Positions 43,922 through 58,567 of a stretch of DNA of 64,000 nucleotides are shown here, one piece after another. Position 1 is the stretch's first letter, and every line of letters starts with the position of its first letter. The DNA is from Hormiphora californensis (Eukaryota > Ctenophora > Tentaculata > Cydippida > Pleurobrachiidae). Where the stretch lies: NCBI GenBank assembly GCA_020137815.1, contig CM035353.1, forward strand, positions 3,220,471 to 3,284,470. The letters are read 5' to 3'. The notes under the pieces were generated by a model that saw only the letters and a list, made by a program, of their open reading frames with translations, was not told the origin of the DNA and searched no databases. A program made the translations under genes and the position numbers.

Positions 43922-45301
43922 TTATAAACCATGTTTCAGTGCCAGAATTTGAAAGACTTTAAACTTTACAGTTATCTGGTGTGAGGTTGTAAAGAATTTG
44001 CATTGTAGAATAAGAGTCCATAACTACATTGAACGGCCGGGTTTTGTTACATAGTGTAAACATTCAACGAATTTTGATGTATACCAATGGTATTACCATA
44101 CAATTGTGGTCTCCTGCATTTGACGAGAGATACTGTATGAGAGAAATAAGATTCAAGATTGGGTGATAGAGAGAGAGAGAGAAAGAGATAGGATTCCTTA
44201 CAACATCAAGTTATCAATCATAGCAGCTAGTATAGTACACATAGTCCAGTTCATATTGGTTTTGTTAACTTGATGGTAACAATTACTTTTATTCTCTCTT
44301 TCTTCAATAACTCTCTGATTTAAGTTAATCTCCAAATTTAAAAAAAAGATGATATTATATATGTGCTAGTACAGCTGCCTAATTATCTGAGCTGTTCGCA
44401 GCTCTGTGTATTTCTACACCTGCTTCATTTCTACCTTGTATACACAGCCAGCTGAAGTTAAGATAGAGAGTGGAGAGAGAATGAAAAGAGAGTGAAGAAA
44501 GAATGGAAAGAGAGTGGAGAGAGAATCGAATGGAAAGAGGATGAAAAGAAAGTGGAGAGAGAGTGGAGAGAGAATGGAAAGAGTGGCTGGCACATTGATA
44601 TGTGACACTTAAATCTAGCAAGTTGGCGTGATCGAATCTAGTAGATTCGCTGCCATGTGACTATATTTTTCACTTTTTAATGGTTTTGTTGCAGGAACCG
44701 ACCGAATCAGGAAATACTGGTCCCTGATTGGCTGATAATCAGTCACGTGACCTAAATAACGAGCTCTGATTGGTTGTTCACTTGTTTCGGTCGGTTCCTG
44801 TTTTGTTGTCTTTGACTATCCAATGCAGCAGATTATACGAGGTCCAATGTTGCAAATGGCCTTTGCAAACCAAAATTTAAGGGAGATCAGTTACCAATTG
44901 CAAATTCAAATACTATGGTATAGTTGCTTGGTTTCGTTATCTATGTAGATATTGACATTCTTGCCACTGTGCATTTTAGTATTTTATCTTGCTGTTCTTC
45001 TCTCGGCGGTCCCACCTTATATTACATATCATGTGTATATAGGTTTTATTAATCCACATGCATCAGTTTAGATATAAAGAAGGAAGTGTTTTCTTCTACA
45101 AGGTATTTTCGTATTTCGTACCTAACCCTTTAGATCCCAGTAGTGAACATATTATACATGTATATGTTCTGCATGTACAGACTTAATTTCTTGGTTGAGA
45201 AACAACTACAACCCTTGATTTTTCTCAAGAGACGTGTCTGGAGCCCCATTATCGTAAATTAGTCTAGTTATCGTTAGTTAGTCTAATTATACTTTATTTA
45301 G
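43922..45301. other. Intergenic stretch with one MITE
   Basis: A GA-rich patch lies at 44458-44583, containing GGAAAGAGAGTGGAGAGAGA units. No exon is supported apart from the MITE listed separately. Confidence 0.5.
44692..44800. mobile_element. hAT-like 109-bp MITE, copy 7 (reverse orientation)
   Basis: Flanked by a perfect 8-bp duplication TTTTGTTG. The interior is in the opposite orientation to the other copies. Confidence 0.95.
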
Positions 45302-45950
45302 AACATGCCTATCCGCCAACTGAGTTTATCGGCGGCTGGCCCTGGCACTCTGTACAATGCAACCATTGAGAACCTCAACACAGGTATAACAAGCCCCGCC
45401 CCAATGTTAGCGTGGGGAGGACTAAAAAAGTCTCGCCCCAGGCTATTACCATATTCCCTGCCTCCCCTATAACCTCATTCAGCTCTTATATAGTGTATCC
45501 CACATACCTTTCTACATTTGTATAATTCTACCACGCTAACTGCATTTTATTTCCCACCATATTTCACGCCAAGTCATATATTAGTCACTACATTTATAGT
45601 TCACGCCAAGTGAAATTCACTGCATTTATAGTTCACTCTGGCATAGCTTCCACTTCTTGTCAGAGGGCCTCTAGTTAGTTACAATTACAGGCCTTACATG
45701 CATCACGTGATACAGTCACGTGGCCAACTTTGAATGGGAGAGGAGGAGAGAGAGAGTGCGTTACTCTCTGTACATGTGCTTGCAAGGCTTGAACTGATCC
45801 CATTTGAATTCTCTCACTCTGTACAGTTTTTGTGTGGGAAATAATACATTGCACTATATTCATGATGTCGGCTGAGAGCGGGGCAACATCATCTGCCATT
45901 CCAGCTGAAATTACCTCAACGTCAGTCGGTAAACAGAAAGAGAGGGAGAG

Positions 45951-46018
<68 letters not shown>

Positions 46019-46053
46019 AGAGAGAGAGAGAAGAGAGCAGATAGGAGAGAGAA

Positions 46054-46102
<49 letters not shown>

Positions 46103-46105
46103 GAA

Positions 46106-46192
<87 letters not shown>

Positions 46193-46776
46193 GAGACAGA
46201 GAGAGAGAGAAAGAGATGTGCGGTAATTACTAGCGAGTATATTGAACTTGTCATATGCATATATTTTTCGCAACACATATAACATGACTGTAGTAATTGT
46301 TCGGCAGCCATGTGGAAATTGTGACATGTACACACACATATATAACACACACACACATTCCCCACCCTACTCCCCACTCAACTCACCACCCACCACCCTA
46401 CTACCCACTCAACTCCCCCACCCTACTACCCACCCAACTCCCCACCCACCACCCAACTCCCCACTGCACCACCCTACTACCCACCCAACTCCCCACTGCA
46501 CCACCCTACTACCCACCCAACTCCCCACCCACCACCTAACTCCCCACCCACCACCCTATTCCCTACTCCCAACTCCCCACCCAACTCCCCACCCACCACC
46601 CTACTCCCCACCCACCACTCAACTCCCCACCCACCACCCTATTCCCTACTCCCTACTTTGTACAGCGGTGGAGGAGTGTGCCCAGCAGGGTGGGGGTGCA
46701 TCTGAGGATGATATCGACCAGTTGACCGCCATGATGATGGCATGTCTCGAGAATGCCCAGGATGAAAACTTTTTGG
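45302..46776 (+). CDS. Two orphan exons of an unrecognised gene
   Basis: Exon 45302-45383 (possible start ATG at 45305) joins in phase 1 to exon 46666-46776. Together they read MPIRQLSLSAAGPGTLYNAT, then IENLNTAVEECAQQGGG, SEDDIDQLTAMMMACLENAQ and DENFLG, an acidic, helical stretch. The intron is mostly a GA microsatellite (45930-46216) and a C-rich ACCCACCC minisatellite (46357-46650). The next exon should enter in phase 1; the exon at 61166 does so, but linking them would place the intronless receptor inside the intron, so I leave them apart. The 39973 donor upstream does not match this acceptor's frame. It may be the front of an unknown gene or an internal piece. Confidence 0.5.
45930..46216. 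repeat. GA microsatellite
   Basis: GA repeats with GACA interruptions. Confidence 0.97.
46357..46650. repeat. C-rich ACCCACCC minisatellite
   Basis: Units mixing CAACTCCCCACCCACCACCC and CTACTACCCACC. Confidence 0.92.
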
Positions 46777-46892
46777 GTACGTACACAGTCCGAGTACATT
46801 GACCTGCCCCTATTTTCACGATATTATATCCGCGATCGGAGCATTGGCCTGACAGAGTAATTAAGTGACTTGTTCTCAGGCTGGCTCGTAAG

Positions 46893-47066
46893 TAAGGCCG
46901 CGCACAGACTGATCAAACTTGATCCTGACCATTATATGTGGTCACGATTTTGATCAAGTCGCACAGACTGATCAAACTTGATCATTTGATCAAGCTTATG
47001 GAGTAAAAACTGAAACTAATTTATATCAAAGCGAAAACCACTGTACCCGACTTTATGATCCCATTG
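46893..47066. repeat. Fragment related to the 10843-11157 foldback
   Basis: GCGCACAGACTGATCAAACT occurs, then AGTAAAAACTGAAACTAAT and CGAAAACCACTGTACCCGAC, matching one arm of that element. It ends about 185 bp before the receptor start codon. Confidence 0.7.
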
Positions 47067-47250
47067 CGATACTTCACGGGGTGCAGTAAAGTAAGGTCGA
47101 CTGTCGAGCAAGTCAAACTTAAAGTTGTCGCCTTCTCTTTTCTTTTGCAATTTCTCCTTTGTTCCATGGGTGTGCGAAATTGTACGTCAATGCAAAGAAG
47201 AGCCGGCTTTAAAAGTAATTTTTCTGCGAAGTCTTAGATCAATTCAAATC

Positions 47251-50200
47251 ATGATTTTGCTGTTACTTTGTCTTGTCACCCTGGTGGACTGTGGAACAAC
47301 GGTTGTTTCACAGTCCACAACACCAACAGCAGTACCGTCCAACAGTGAAGCAGGGGGTGTGCAGCATACACCCATCACCGCTGGGACAGGTCGTGAATGC
47401 CACATATCCACTTCCAGTATCAACGAGGATTTCCTGGTTTGGAAATGTGCTAATATTATACGCAAATTGAAAGGGATCATAAACGACTCGATAAGAATGT
47501 CTTGCATTGGCTCTACCACAGTGACATATGACATAACGCAGACATTTGACCTGTATGCACGCACTCTGAAGACGTTTGTGAACAGGTTGTGTCCTGATGA
47601 CCCTGCCCAGTACCAGGCTTGCGGGGCATCTGGTTACAAGCCGACCGGTAAAAGAGAGTTGTTCCGCACACCACCTGCTTGTGGGGTTTTGTGTTTCGAC
47701 CCTGAGGTTCATCTATATCGGCTTCACGAGTCACTTCAAGATTGCCCAAGTGCACGGGTACAAGTTCGGTATACAATTAGTACTGTTGGTGGGGGCGAGG
47801 TGGATGTTTGGATGAAGGACGGAGCATTGTGTGACGGAGTATGTGATGATATTGAAATACATCGGCCTGGTCAAGAGGGAAGATCAAAAGCGGACTTTTT
47901 GTTGTGTGCGGACGAACGAGACTGCAACGGATATAGTTACGGTGGTGTCGTTCAAACCAAAGGGGAATACTTCTTTGAGCCATTCAATAGGGTTACTCCA
48001 ACTAGAGCACCCCTAACTGCAGCTAACGCCACATGTATCTACATTGGCAATAATGGCATCATCATGTTTCCCTTGAACAACGGGTCTCGCTGTTTTATCC
48101 CCCTACCCTCCATGGATCACATAACAGGTTACCTTCTGATCATATGGCCCAGTTACTGCAGTTTCAGTTTAGACCAAACGAACTGCACTGATCCCGCCAA
48201 AGTGGCAGGGTCATGTTTGGTGAACGGTTATCCCACAACAGTATCAATATACGTGCTATGCCCAAGACACGGGTCTGCTTTCGTATGTGATGATCGAATA
48301 GAGACAAAATGCACAATGATCAATCGGCAATGCACGATCCAGAAACACCTGCTGTGCAACAGTCGAGCGGACTGTGCTGAGGGAGCGGACGAGAAAATGG
48401 AGCTGTGTTCCAAACTGACCAAACAAACGTGTGTTCGTAGTTTTAGTCAGAACGAAGGGCTCCTCCGAATACCCGTAGAATGGATACAAGATGGGATAGT
48501 GGATTGTTTGGATCGCCAAGATGAACGGAAAGAGTGGGAAACATGTGGTGAAGGTCCAAGAAAAAGGATTAAATACCTACCTCATGAATGCTCCGATGTG
48601 TTTCTTTGCAAAGATGATAGGGCAATATTTTTGGAGTTAGGTTTTCTTTGCTCTTTTCCCAGCAAATGTGATGAAGGTGTATGTAATGCCCGAAAAGATG
48701 GAGCAGTGGTCTCTCGAAAATTGATTCGTTGGCCAACACTTAATGGACAGACTTTGAAAAGCGGCATTTGCACCAAGGGACTAGAGTTTCTCCTTCGTCT
48801 TAGAGGACAAACATGTCGCTCTACAATATTCAGCCACCCATTCCATACTTTCTTTGGGATGAACTTTACAACTGAATTGGTGCTTCTTAGCGAGAAACAA
48901 GATTGCAGGTATCTATACGGAGAAGAATTTGTCTACCACAGTTGTTCAGGGTTATGTTTTAACGCTGAGTGTCCACTGGAGCGACCCGTTCACCAAAATG
49001 CGTGTCCTAACTTGCGGCACACAATATTTTCTCTTAACCTTGAGTTGAATTCCCTTACAGTGGCAAAAAAGTCTCAGGATAAATACCACAACAGCTTTTT
49101 CGTATGCAAAAACACTAATTGCATCCTGTTTGAGAAAGTGTGTGACCTTGTTGATGACTGTGGGGACAGGTCCGATGAGGAGGAATGTAGTAACAACTTC
49201 CAATGTTCAGACAGTTCTGGCATCCTGACCCTGGATCAGCAATGCGATGGTAAGATTGACTGTGCCGACTTATCGGACGAATGCAACGACGAATGCAGGA
49301 GGAAAGTCGTCATGAACGATGGTGTATTGGTCATATCGACCATCATGGGGGTAGTAGGTGGATTACTCAGTTTAGCCAGTGCATACAGGGCTTTCTGGGA
49401 AATACGTGAGTCAAAAAAGAGTGGCAAATACGTGAATAATGTCATGGTTCTCGCCATATCTTGCGGAGATTTTCTTACATCAGTCTACATCATGACTCTT
49501 AGTTCCGTACACTGGTTTAGAGGCTCCGGGTTTTGTGAAAGGCAAATTGAGTGGATGGGAGGACGAACATGCGAGATGATGGGTGTTCTCAATACCAATG
49601 GAGCGACTATTTCCTCCCTTGTAATGGCTTTAGTCAGCTGTTTTAGACTCCAGGGTACCTTGAAAGCCCTGCGATACCGGCGGTCTGAGGAAGTTACTAG
49701 GAATCTTAAAATAAAGATAGTGTTGATACTTGGAGGTGTTCTAGTTTTTGCCATTGGTGTGGCTGTCCTACCTCTGCTCGATGGTTTGGATGACTGGTTT
49801 GTCAATGGGTTGATATATCAGGATATTCCATTGTTCCTCGGAGCGATGGGCAAAAAGCGACTTTTGGATATTGTCAGTGTCTATCACGGGAATCATAAGG
49901 CTAGCGAGTCAGCCGGTACTTCCGTCTCTTGGAATGTCCTTAAAAATATGGTTTCTGAGATGTTTTCTCACGATTACAACGGATCAAGCAGTGGCACAAA
50001 ACTCTCTTTCTATGGCAATGACCCAGTATGCATGTTCAAGGCGTTTGTCCTCCCTGATGACCCACAGGCAGGCTACGTGTGGCTTTACCTTAGCTTCCAT
50101 TTACTCTGTTTTGTAGCTGTAGCCATATGCCATATGCTGATAGCGATCCTTTCAAATAAAAATCGGGTCCAGAACTCAACATCAACACTTAGTCGTAAAG

Positions 50201-50721
50201 TGACTTTGATCTGTATCACCGATTTCTGCTGCTGGATGCCCTTCCTGATTTGTTGCGTCCTCCACACGGCCGAGGTGGTGGATATGTCATCTTGGTACCA
50301 GATCTTCTCACTCAATATCCTCCCCCTCAACTCGGTGCTGAATCCTTTGTTATACAGCAACATAATCGCGGAAACGACAGGAAAATTGCTGAAAATGCCC
50401 AAATTGAGGGCACCTTCCAACACAAAACAAGTACAACAAGATCTTGTTGTAGAAGGACCTGCGACCTCCAACACAGAACAGGTACAACAGGAAGGACCTG
50501 CGACCTCCAACACAGAACAGGTACAACAGGAAGGACCTGCGACCTCCAACACAGAACAGGTACAACAGGAAGGACCTGCGACCTCCAACACAGAACAGGT
50601 ACAACAGGAAGGACCTGCGACCTCCAACACAGAACAGGTACAACAGGAAGAACCTGCGACCTCCAACACAGAACAGGTACAACAGGAAGGACCTGCAGAA
50701 ATTGCAGAAACTTCAAACTAG
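47251..50721 (+). CDS. Intronless LDLa-7TM receptor (LGR/RXFP-like class A GPCR)
   Basis: The start at 47251 begins a signal peptide (MILLLLCLVTLVDCG); the frame is open upstream to 47125 without one. The product is 1156 residues. The first ~690 residues are a cysteine-rich ectodomain with LDLa modules: a weak one near 349-386 (CNSRADCAEGADEKMELC) and clear ones at 616-648 (CDLVDDCGDRSDEEEC) and 650-678 (CDGKIDCADLSDEC). Seven membrane spans cover about 690-1045. The second span has SCGDFLTS with the conserved Asp, the sixth has TDFCCWMPF as in relaxin/LGR receptors, and the seventh ends NSVLNPLLY. The usual DRY is replaced by SCFR. I see no leucine-rich repeats. The cytoplasmic tail carries tandem GPATSNTEQVQQE repeats. 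The ligand is unknown. A broken paralogue lies at 1278-1850. Confidence 0.93.
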   Translation: MILLLLCLVTLVDCGTTVVSQSTTPTAVPSNSEAGGVQHTPITAGTGRECHISTSSINEDFLVWKCANIIRKLKGIINDSIRMSCIGSTTVTYDITQTFDLYARTLKTFVNRLCPDDPAQYQACGASGYKPTGKRELFRTPPACGVLCFDPEVHLYRLHESLQDCPSARVQVRYTISTVGGGEVDVWMKDGALCDGVCDDIEIHRPGQEGRSKADFLLCADERDCNGYSYGGVVQTKGEYFFEPFNRVTPTRAPLTAANATCIYIGNNGIIMFPLNNGSRCFIPLPSMDHITGYLLIIWPSYCSFSLDQTNCTDPAKVAGSCLVNGYPTTVSIYVLCPRHGSAFVCDDRIETKCTMINRQCTIQKHLLCNSRADCAEGADEKMELCSKLTKQTCVRSFSQNEGLLRIPVEWIQDGIVDCLDRQDERKEWETCGEGPRKRIKYLPHECSDVFLCKDDRAIFLELGFLCSFPSKCDEGVCNARKDGAVVSRKLIRWPTLNGQTLKSGICTKGLEFLLRLRGQTCRSTIFSHPFHTFFGMNFTTELVLLSEKQDCRYLYGEEFVYHSCSGLCFNAECPLERPVHQNACPNLRHTIFSLNLELNSLTVAKKSQDKYHNSFFVCKNTNCILFEKVCDLVDDCGDRSDEEECSNNFQCSDSSGILTLDQQCDGKIDCADLSDECNDECRRKVVMNDGVLVISTIMGVVGGLLSLASAYRAFWEIRESKKSGKYVNNVMVLAISCGDFLTSVYIMTLSSVHWFRGSGFCERQIEWMGGRTCEMMGVLNTNGATISSLVMALVSCFRLQGTLKALRYRRSEEVTRNLKIKIVLILGGVLVFAIGVAVLPLLDGLDDWFVNGLIYQDIPLFLGAMGKKRLLDIVSVYHGNHKASESAGTSVSWNVLKNMVSEMFSHDYNGSSSGTKLSFYGNDPVCMFKAFVLPDDPQAGYVWLYLSFHLLCFVAVAICHMLIAILSNKNRVQNSTSTLSRKVTLICITDFCCWMPFLICCVLHTAEVVDMSSWYQIFSLNILPLNSVLNPLLYSNIIAETTGKLLKMPKLRAPSNTKQVQQDLVVEGPATSNTEQVQQEGPATSNTEQVQQEGPATSNTEQVQQEGPATSNTEQVQQEGPATSNTEQVQQEEPATSNTEQVQQEGPAEIAETSN
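50455..50692. repeat. 39-bp coding minisatellite in the receptor tail
   Basis: Six near-identical 39-bp units encode GPATSNTEQVQQE; one has EPATS. A leading partial unit (SNTKQVQQDLVVE) precedes them. Only one or two base changes separate units, so expansion is recent. Confidence 0.95.
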
Positions 50722-51042
50722 ACAATCAAAATTGGAAGACCCGTGGAATGAAATATAAAATCCATGGAGTTTGTTACTCTAATTTTGATTTAAAAGTACT
50801 AGGGGAAATTCCTGCCCTACGGACGGGATTGGATACGTTCAGGATGTGATGTATAGGTTTCGATCCGCTTCTCCATCTGACAGTACCCGTTATGGTGGGT
50901 GATTGAAAGTATATTGGGGTCCTGTTAGAAGTTCTTTACGGCCTTGTAATTGACGGGTATTATGCGCAGTAGGCCGTAGGGGCTTGCTTCTTGGATATTG
51001 TTGGGTTATGGTATATATAGTACATAACTCCCTCCCGCGCGG

Positions 51043-51900
51043 GCATCTAATCAATAGACGCACTGCAGAGCAGTGCGTCTATTGAGCTGTAATGCACGGG
51101 TCCCGAAGGGACCGTGCATTACAGCCCTATAGACCCCGCCGGCTCAAATAGACGCACGGCGCGCTCAAACAATTTGCACTGGTCTATTGGGCCGTGCACT
51201 GCCGTGAGTTTGTATCTCGATAGACGCACGCCCTCTGACAGATTTGTGTAAAGATCACAAAGAATCATTGGAAACACGATAAAATGACTTGGTAACTCAA
51301 GAGGGAGTGCGTGTACAACATACAACACTCTCTGTCTAGATTTGGCGCCCGCCAGTCTGTTGCAACTGTTGCTCATGACCCACAATTAACTGTAATCTCT
51401 CTCTGCATTCCACGCTTTGAAACTGTGACAACGATTGTTACGAGTGTGTAGGAATGTAGAGAGGCACTCTGTAGCTTCATTTCTAACTGTTTGACCCGTT
51501 TTGTGTGAGCTCTCTCTGTGTCAACCACCTAATTTGTGCTTGTTTTGCTTCTAGGTGCCCGCCAGCGGGGTCTATAGAACACAACTCCCTCCCTTACGTG
51601 CAGATATACCTGTAAACCCCTCGCTGACGCTCGGGATTTACAGGGCTGTAACACACAAACTCACGGCAGTGCACGGCGCAATAGGCCAGTGCAAATTGTT
51701 CGCGCGGGGCGGGCGTCTATTTGAGCCAGCGGGGTCTATATGTGCTATAACACCGGTGTGTATCTGTATATCGCGCCCCGCGCAGGGGGCGATATGCACG
51801 CATATCGGCTCCTTGCGGAGCAAGGAGACGATATGCAATATATCGCCCCGAACGTAGTGAGGGCGATATATTTGATACACATAAGGTGTTATAGCATATA
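51043..51900. repeat. Hairpin-rich repeat cluster with inverted arms
   Basis: 51127-51213 (AGACCCCGCCGGCTCAAATA through CACTGCCGTGAGTTTGT) is the reverse complement of 51654-51740. Smaller hairpins occur: GACGCACTGCAGAGCAGTGC at 51057-51080, CTGTAATGCACGG...CCGTGCATTACAG at 51090-51125, and CGATAT-rich palindromes at 51770-51870. It looks like a composite foldback element. There is no ORF of note. Confidence 0.75.
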
Positions 51901-52428
51901 ACGCCCACTGCAAGCAAGGAGAGAACAACTCTAATCCCCTTTCAAGTTTTTCAACTCAATTTGACAAACTATTCAACATCATCAAAGTTTCACAGTTCAA
52001 CAACAAATAATGACACATGTGCTGCAGCGAGAGATAGGCAACATAACTCATGTCAACCCTTCAAATATGTTCCCTTTTCAACTCCAGACATGTCTAGACA
52101 TGTCTAGATATTCACACACACACAAGCGAACTATTGGGTGCTAATTAAATAGAGAGAGATAACGATTACCAATGTCTCTCTTGTCTCTCTCTCTCTCTTG
52201 TCGCCACTCTGTCGCCCCTTGTTGTGTCAATCTCTCTCTCTTTGCAACAGTGTGTACACACAAACAAAAGAAAGAGTTTTCACACCTTTTTGGGTGAATT
52301 CTTGCGTGTAATAAATTGCACTTTTAGAGCGGGCGTTATGAGATTTATCACTTCGGATTCAGTCATATCAGCCCGCTACCGCGCGGGTGTTATTTCTCCA
52401 AAAAATGCGCAGTGGGCGTTATATGGTG
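51900..52428. mobile_element. ~525-bp element with CATATAACGCCCACTGC ends
   Basis: CATATAACGCCCACTGC near 51896-51912 is complementary to GCAGTGGGCGTTATATGG near 52409-52426. The interior is AT-rich with no transposase. The ends are only about 17 bp, so this is tentative. Confidence 0.55.
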
Positions 52429-53334
52429 GTAGGGTGAATGCAAAACGCAGTAAAGACTATTAGAGTTGCACCTTTCCTTACTGTAACTATGATCACATTT
52501 TCCATCCGGATCCCTACGAACGGTGGCTAGGTACATTGTAAAATTAGCACATGATTACTGCTTTTATTATAGTAAGGTGTGTGTTGAATTTCAAGTATTT
52601 TATTATTATTATATGTTAACTTGCTGTTATATGTTAACTTTATATTATATGTTAACTTGCTTGTTCAAAAAGTTTGTCCTCCATTTGCATTTTTCATTTA
52701 ATTTTGGGATTTTTCCTGTAACCACTCAAAACTGTACATGTTCCCAGTCTGTCGGCTCTCACACCGAAGTTCCGGTGTGAGCACTGAGCTTACACGAGCC
52801 CGAACAGACAGAAGGTCCTTCTTCCTTCAAGTTGAAGGTGCCTCCTCTAGAACAAATTTGCATTTTCACTGAAGAACAAGGGCGCGGTCAAACAGGCTGA
52901 TCAAACTTGATCATTTAATCAAGCTTGGAGAGTAAAACTAAAACTAATTTATATCAAAGCGAAAACTATACTGTACCCGACTAATTTTGATACGCTGAGT
53001 CACGTAATCAAGAGTAGTGCAAATCTCAGGTAAGATTGATAGATTGGTTGGTTGTTATATTATTACTATTAGTAAGGGACTCTATTAGTTATTAATCATC
53101 CCGCCGCCCGCGTAAATCATGAGGCCATCTTATCCATGACACAGCCAATACTAGGATGGCAAGTCGGTGCTCAAGAATTTAGGGTAGTCATGAGGTCTTT
53201 AGGGTTCTGATCGGTAATTGAATTTAGGTAGCGATAGGTAGGTCTAATTTAGGTAGGTCCGTACGTTCGAAGTGCATTCGACATTAGGTTGATTAGGTCT
53301 GAGATCCCTTTCTTATCAACTCATTATACAGGGG
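52429..53334. other. Intergenic; one repeat fragment
   Basis: TATGTTAACTTG units repeat at 52613-52662. 52880-53005 is a one-armed relative of the 10843-11157 foldback (AAAACTAAAACTAATTTATA, then CTGTACCCGACTAATTTTGA). No exon is supported. Confidence 0.55.
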
Positions 53335-54060
53335 TTGAGTAAATTTTTCTAAGGAGGGGCTTTGGGGGAAGGGGGCTGTTTTTTAATTTTTTTTAAAAGG
53401 AATTTTATTTTGTTAAGGGAACCAAAAATTTTTTCCCAGCCCCGACAAATGGGAATTTTTTAAAACCCAAAAAAGGGTTTTTTCAAGGAAGGCCGGGGGG
53501 GAACAGGAGGGGGTTTTTTGGGGCACAAAAAAATTTTAAAAGGGACGGGGGGGGGCAAAGGGGGTTTATTGGCTTTAAATGGTTTTTAAATTTTAAAAGG
53601 GAAAAGGGGCCCCGGGGGGTTTTGTGCGGGGGTTTGGGGGGGTTCCCCGTGGGGGGGGGGGTTTTTCGGGGGGGGGAAAAAATTTTCCCGGGTCGGGGGG
53701 AATTTTCAGTTTTTTTTTATTTTGGGTTGGGTTTGGGTTCTTTTGTTTTTAGGGATTCAATTGAATTGGGGTTTTGGGGTTTGGTGGTCGATTTTTTGGG
53801 TTTCAATTTTTTTATGATTTTTTGTTTTGGGTGTTAGGTCGTTCCCTTTTTTTTATTTCGGTTTTTTTTTTGTTTTTTAACACAAATATCCCTAAACCCC
53901 TTTTCCCTTTCCCTTAAAAAATTTATTCGTCTTATACCATTATCGCAAACCCCATGGGACCCTTTCAACTTTTAATTTGATTGAAAAAGAAGGGAAAACA
54001 AGTTTTTTTTTTTTGGGTTTAAAAATAATTGCAGAGGGAAACCCTTGTGCATAAATAATA
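53335..54060. other. Homopolymer-corrupted tract
   Basis: Long G, A and T runs with no coding signal; the ORF at 53622-53837 is glycine/phenylalanine noise. From 54090 the text becomes ordinary again, with repeated CAGCGACCTAA and ACCTACCCTAAAT words to 54480. Confidence 0.6.
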
Positions 54061-54579
54061 AGTGAAATAGTAAAACAGTCCTAATTCCATTTGTGCAATA
54101 GGGAAACACGGTACCGACCTAATCAGTTACCTACTTTAAGTAGTTATTAGTTCGGTGATAAAAATGAATTGCAAGGTTGATACGAGATCGAGCCCCGGTT
54201 CAGGACCCAAATTTGGTCTACCCGTTAATGGTTATACGGAAAGGGACGTGGGTTTTAGCGACCTAATCGGTGACTAAGATCGAATTGAAAAGAGTTATAG
54301 AGTAGGGACGCGGTTCAGCGACCTAACAGAAACCCAATGTGAATTGCAATGCTTTTATAAACGATCGGACGGACCTACCCTAAATTTAGACCCACCTAAA
54401 TCAGACTACCCCAAAATTAGACCTACCCTAAATTCAGACCTACCCTAAATTTTGACCTACCCTAAATTGACCCACCCCAAATTCTGTCGAGTTCTACCGA
54501 CTGCCCTAGGAGATTTGGGTTTCAGCGTTGAGTGGATAGAGAGATTTTGCTTTGGAATACTTCCCCTCCAAAAGAACCC

Positions 54580-58567
<3,988 letters not shown>

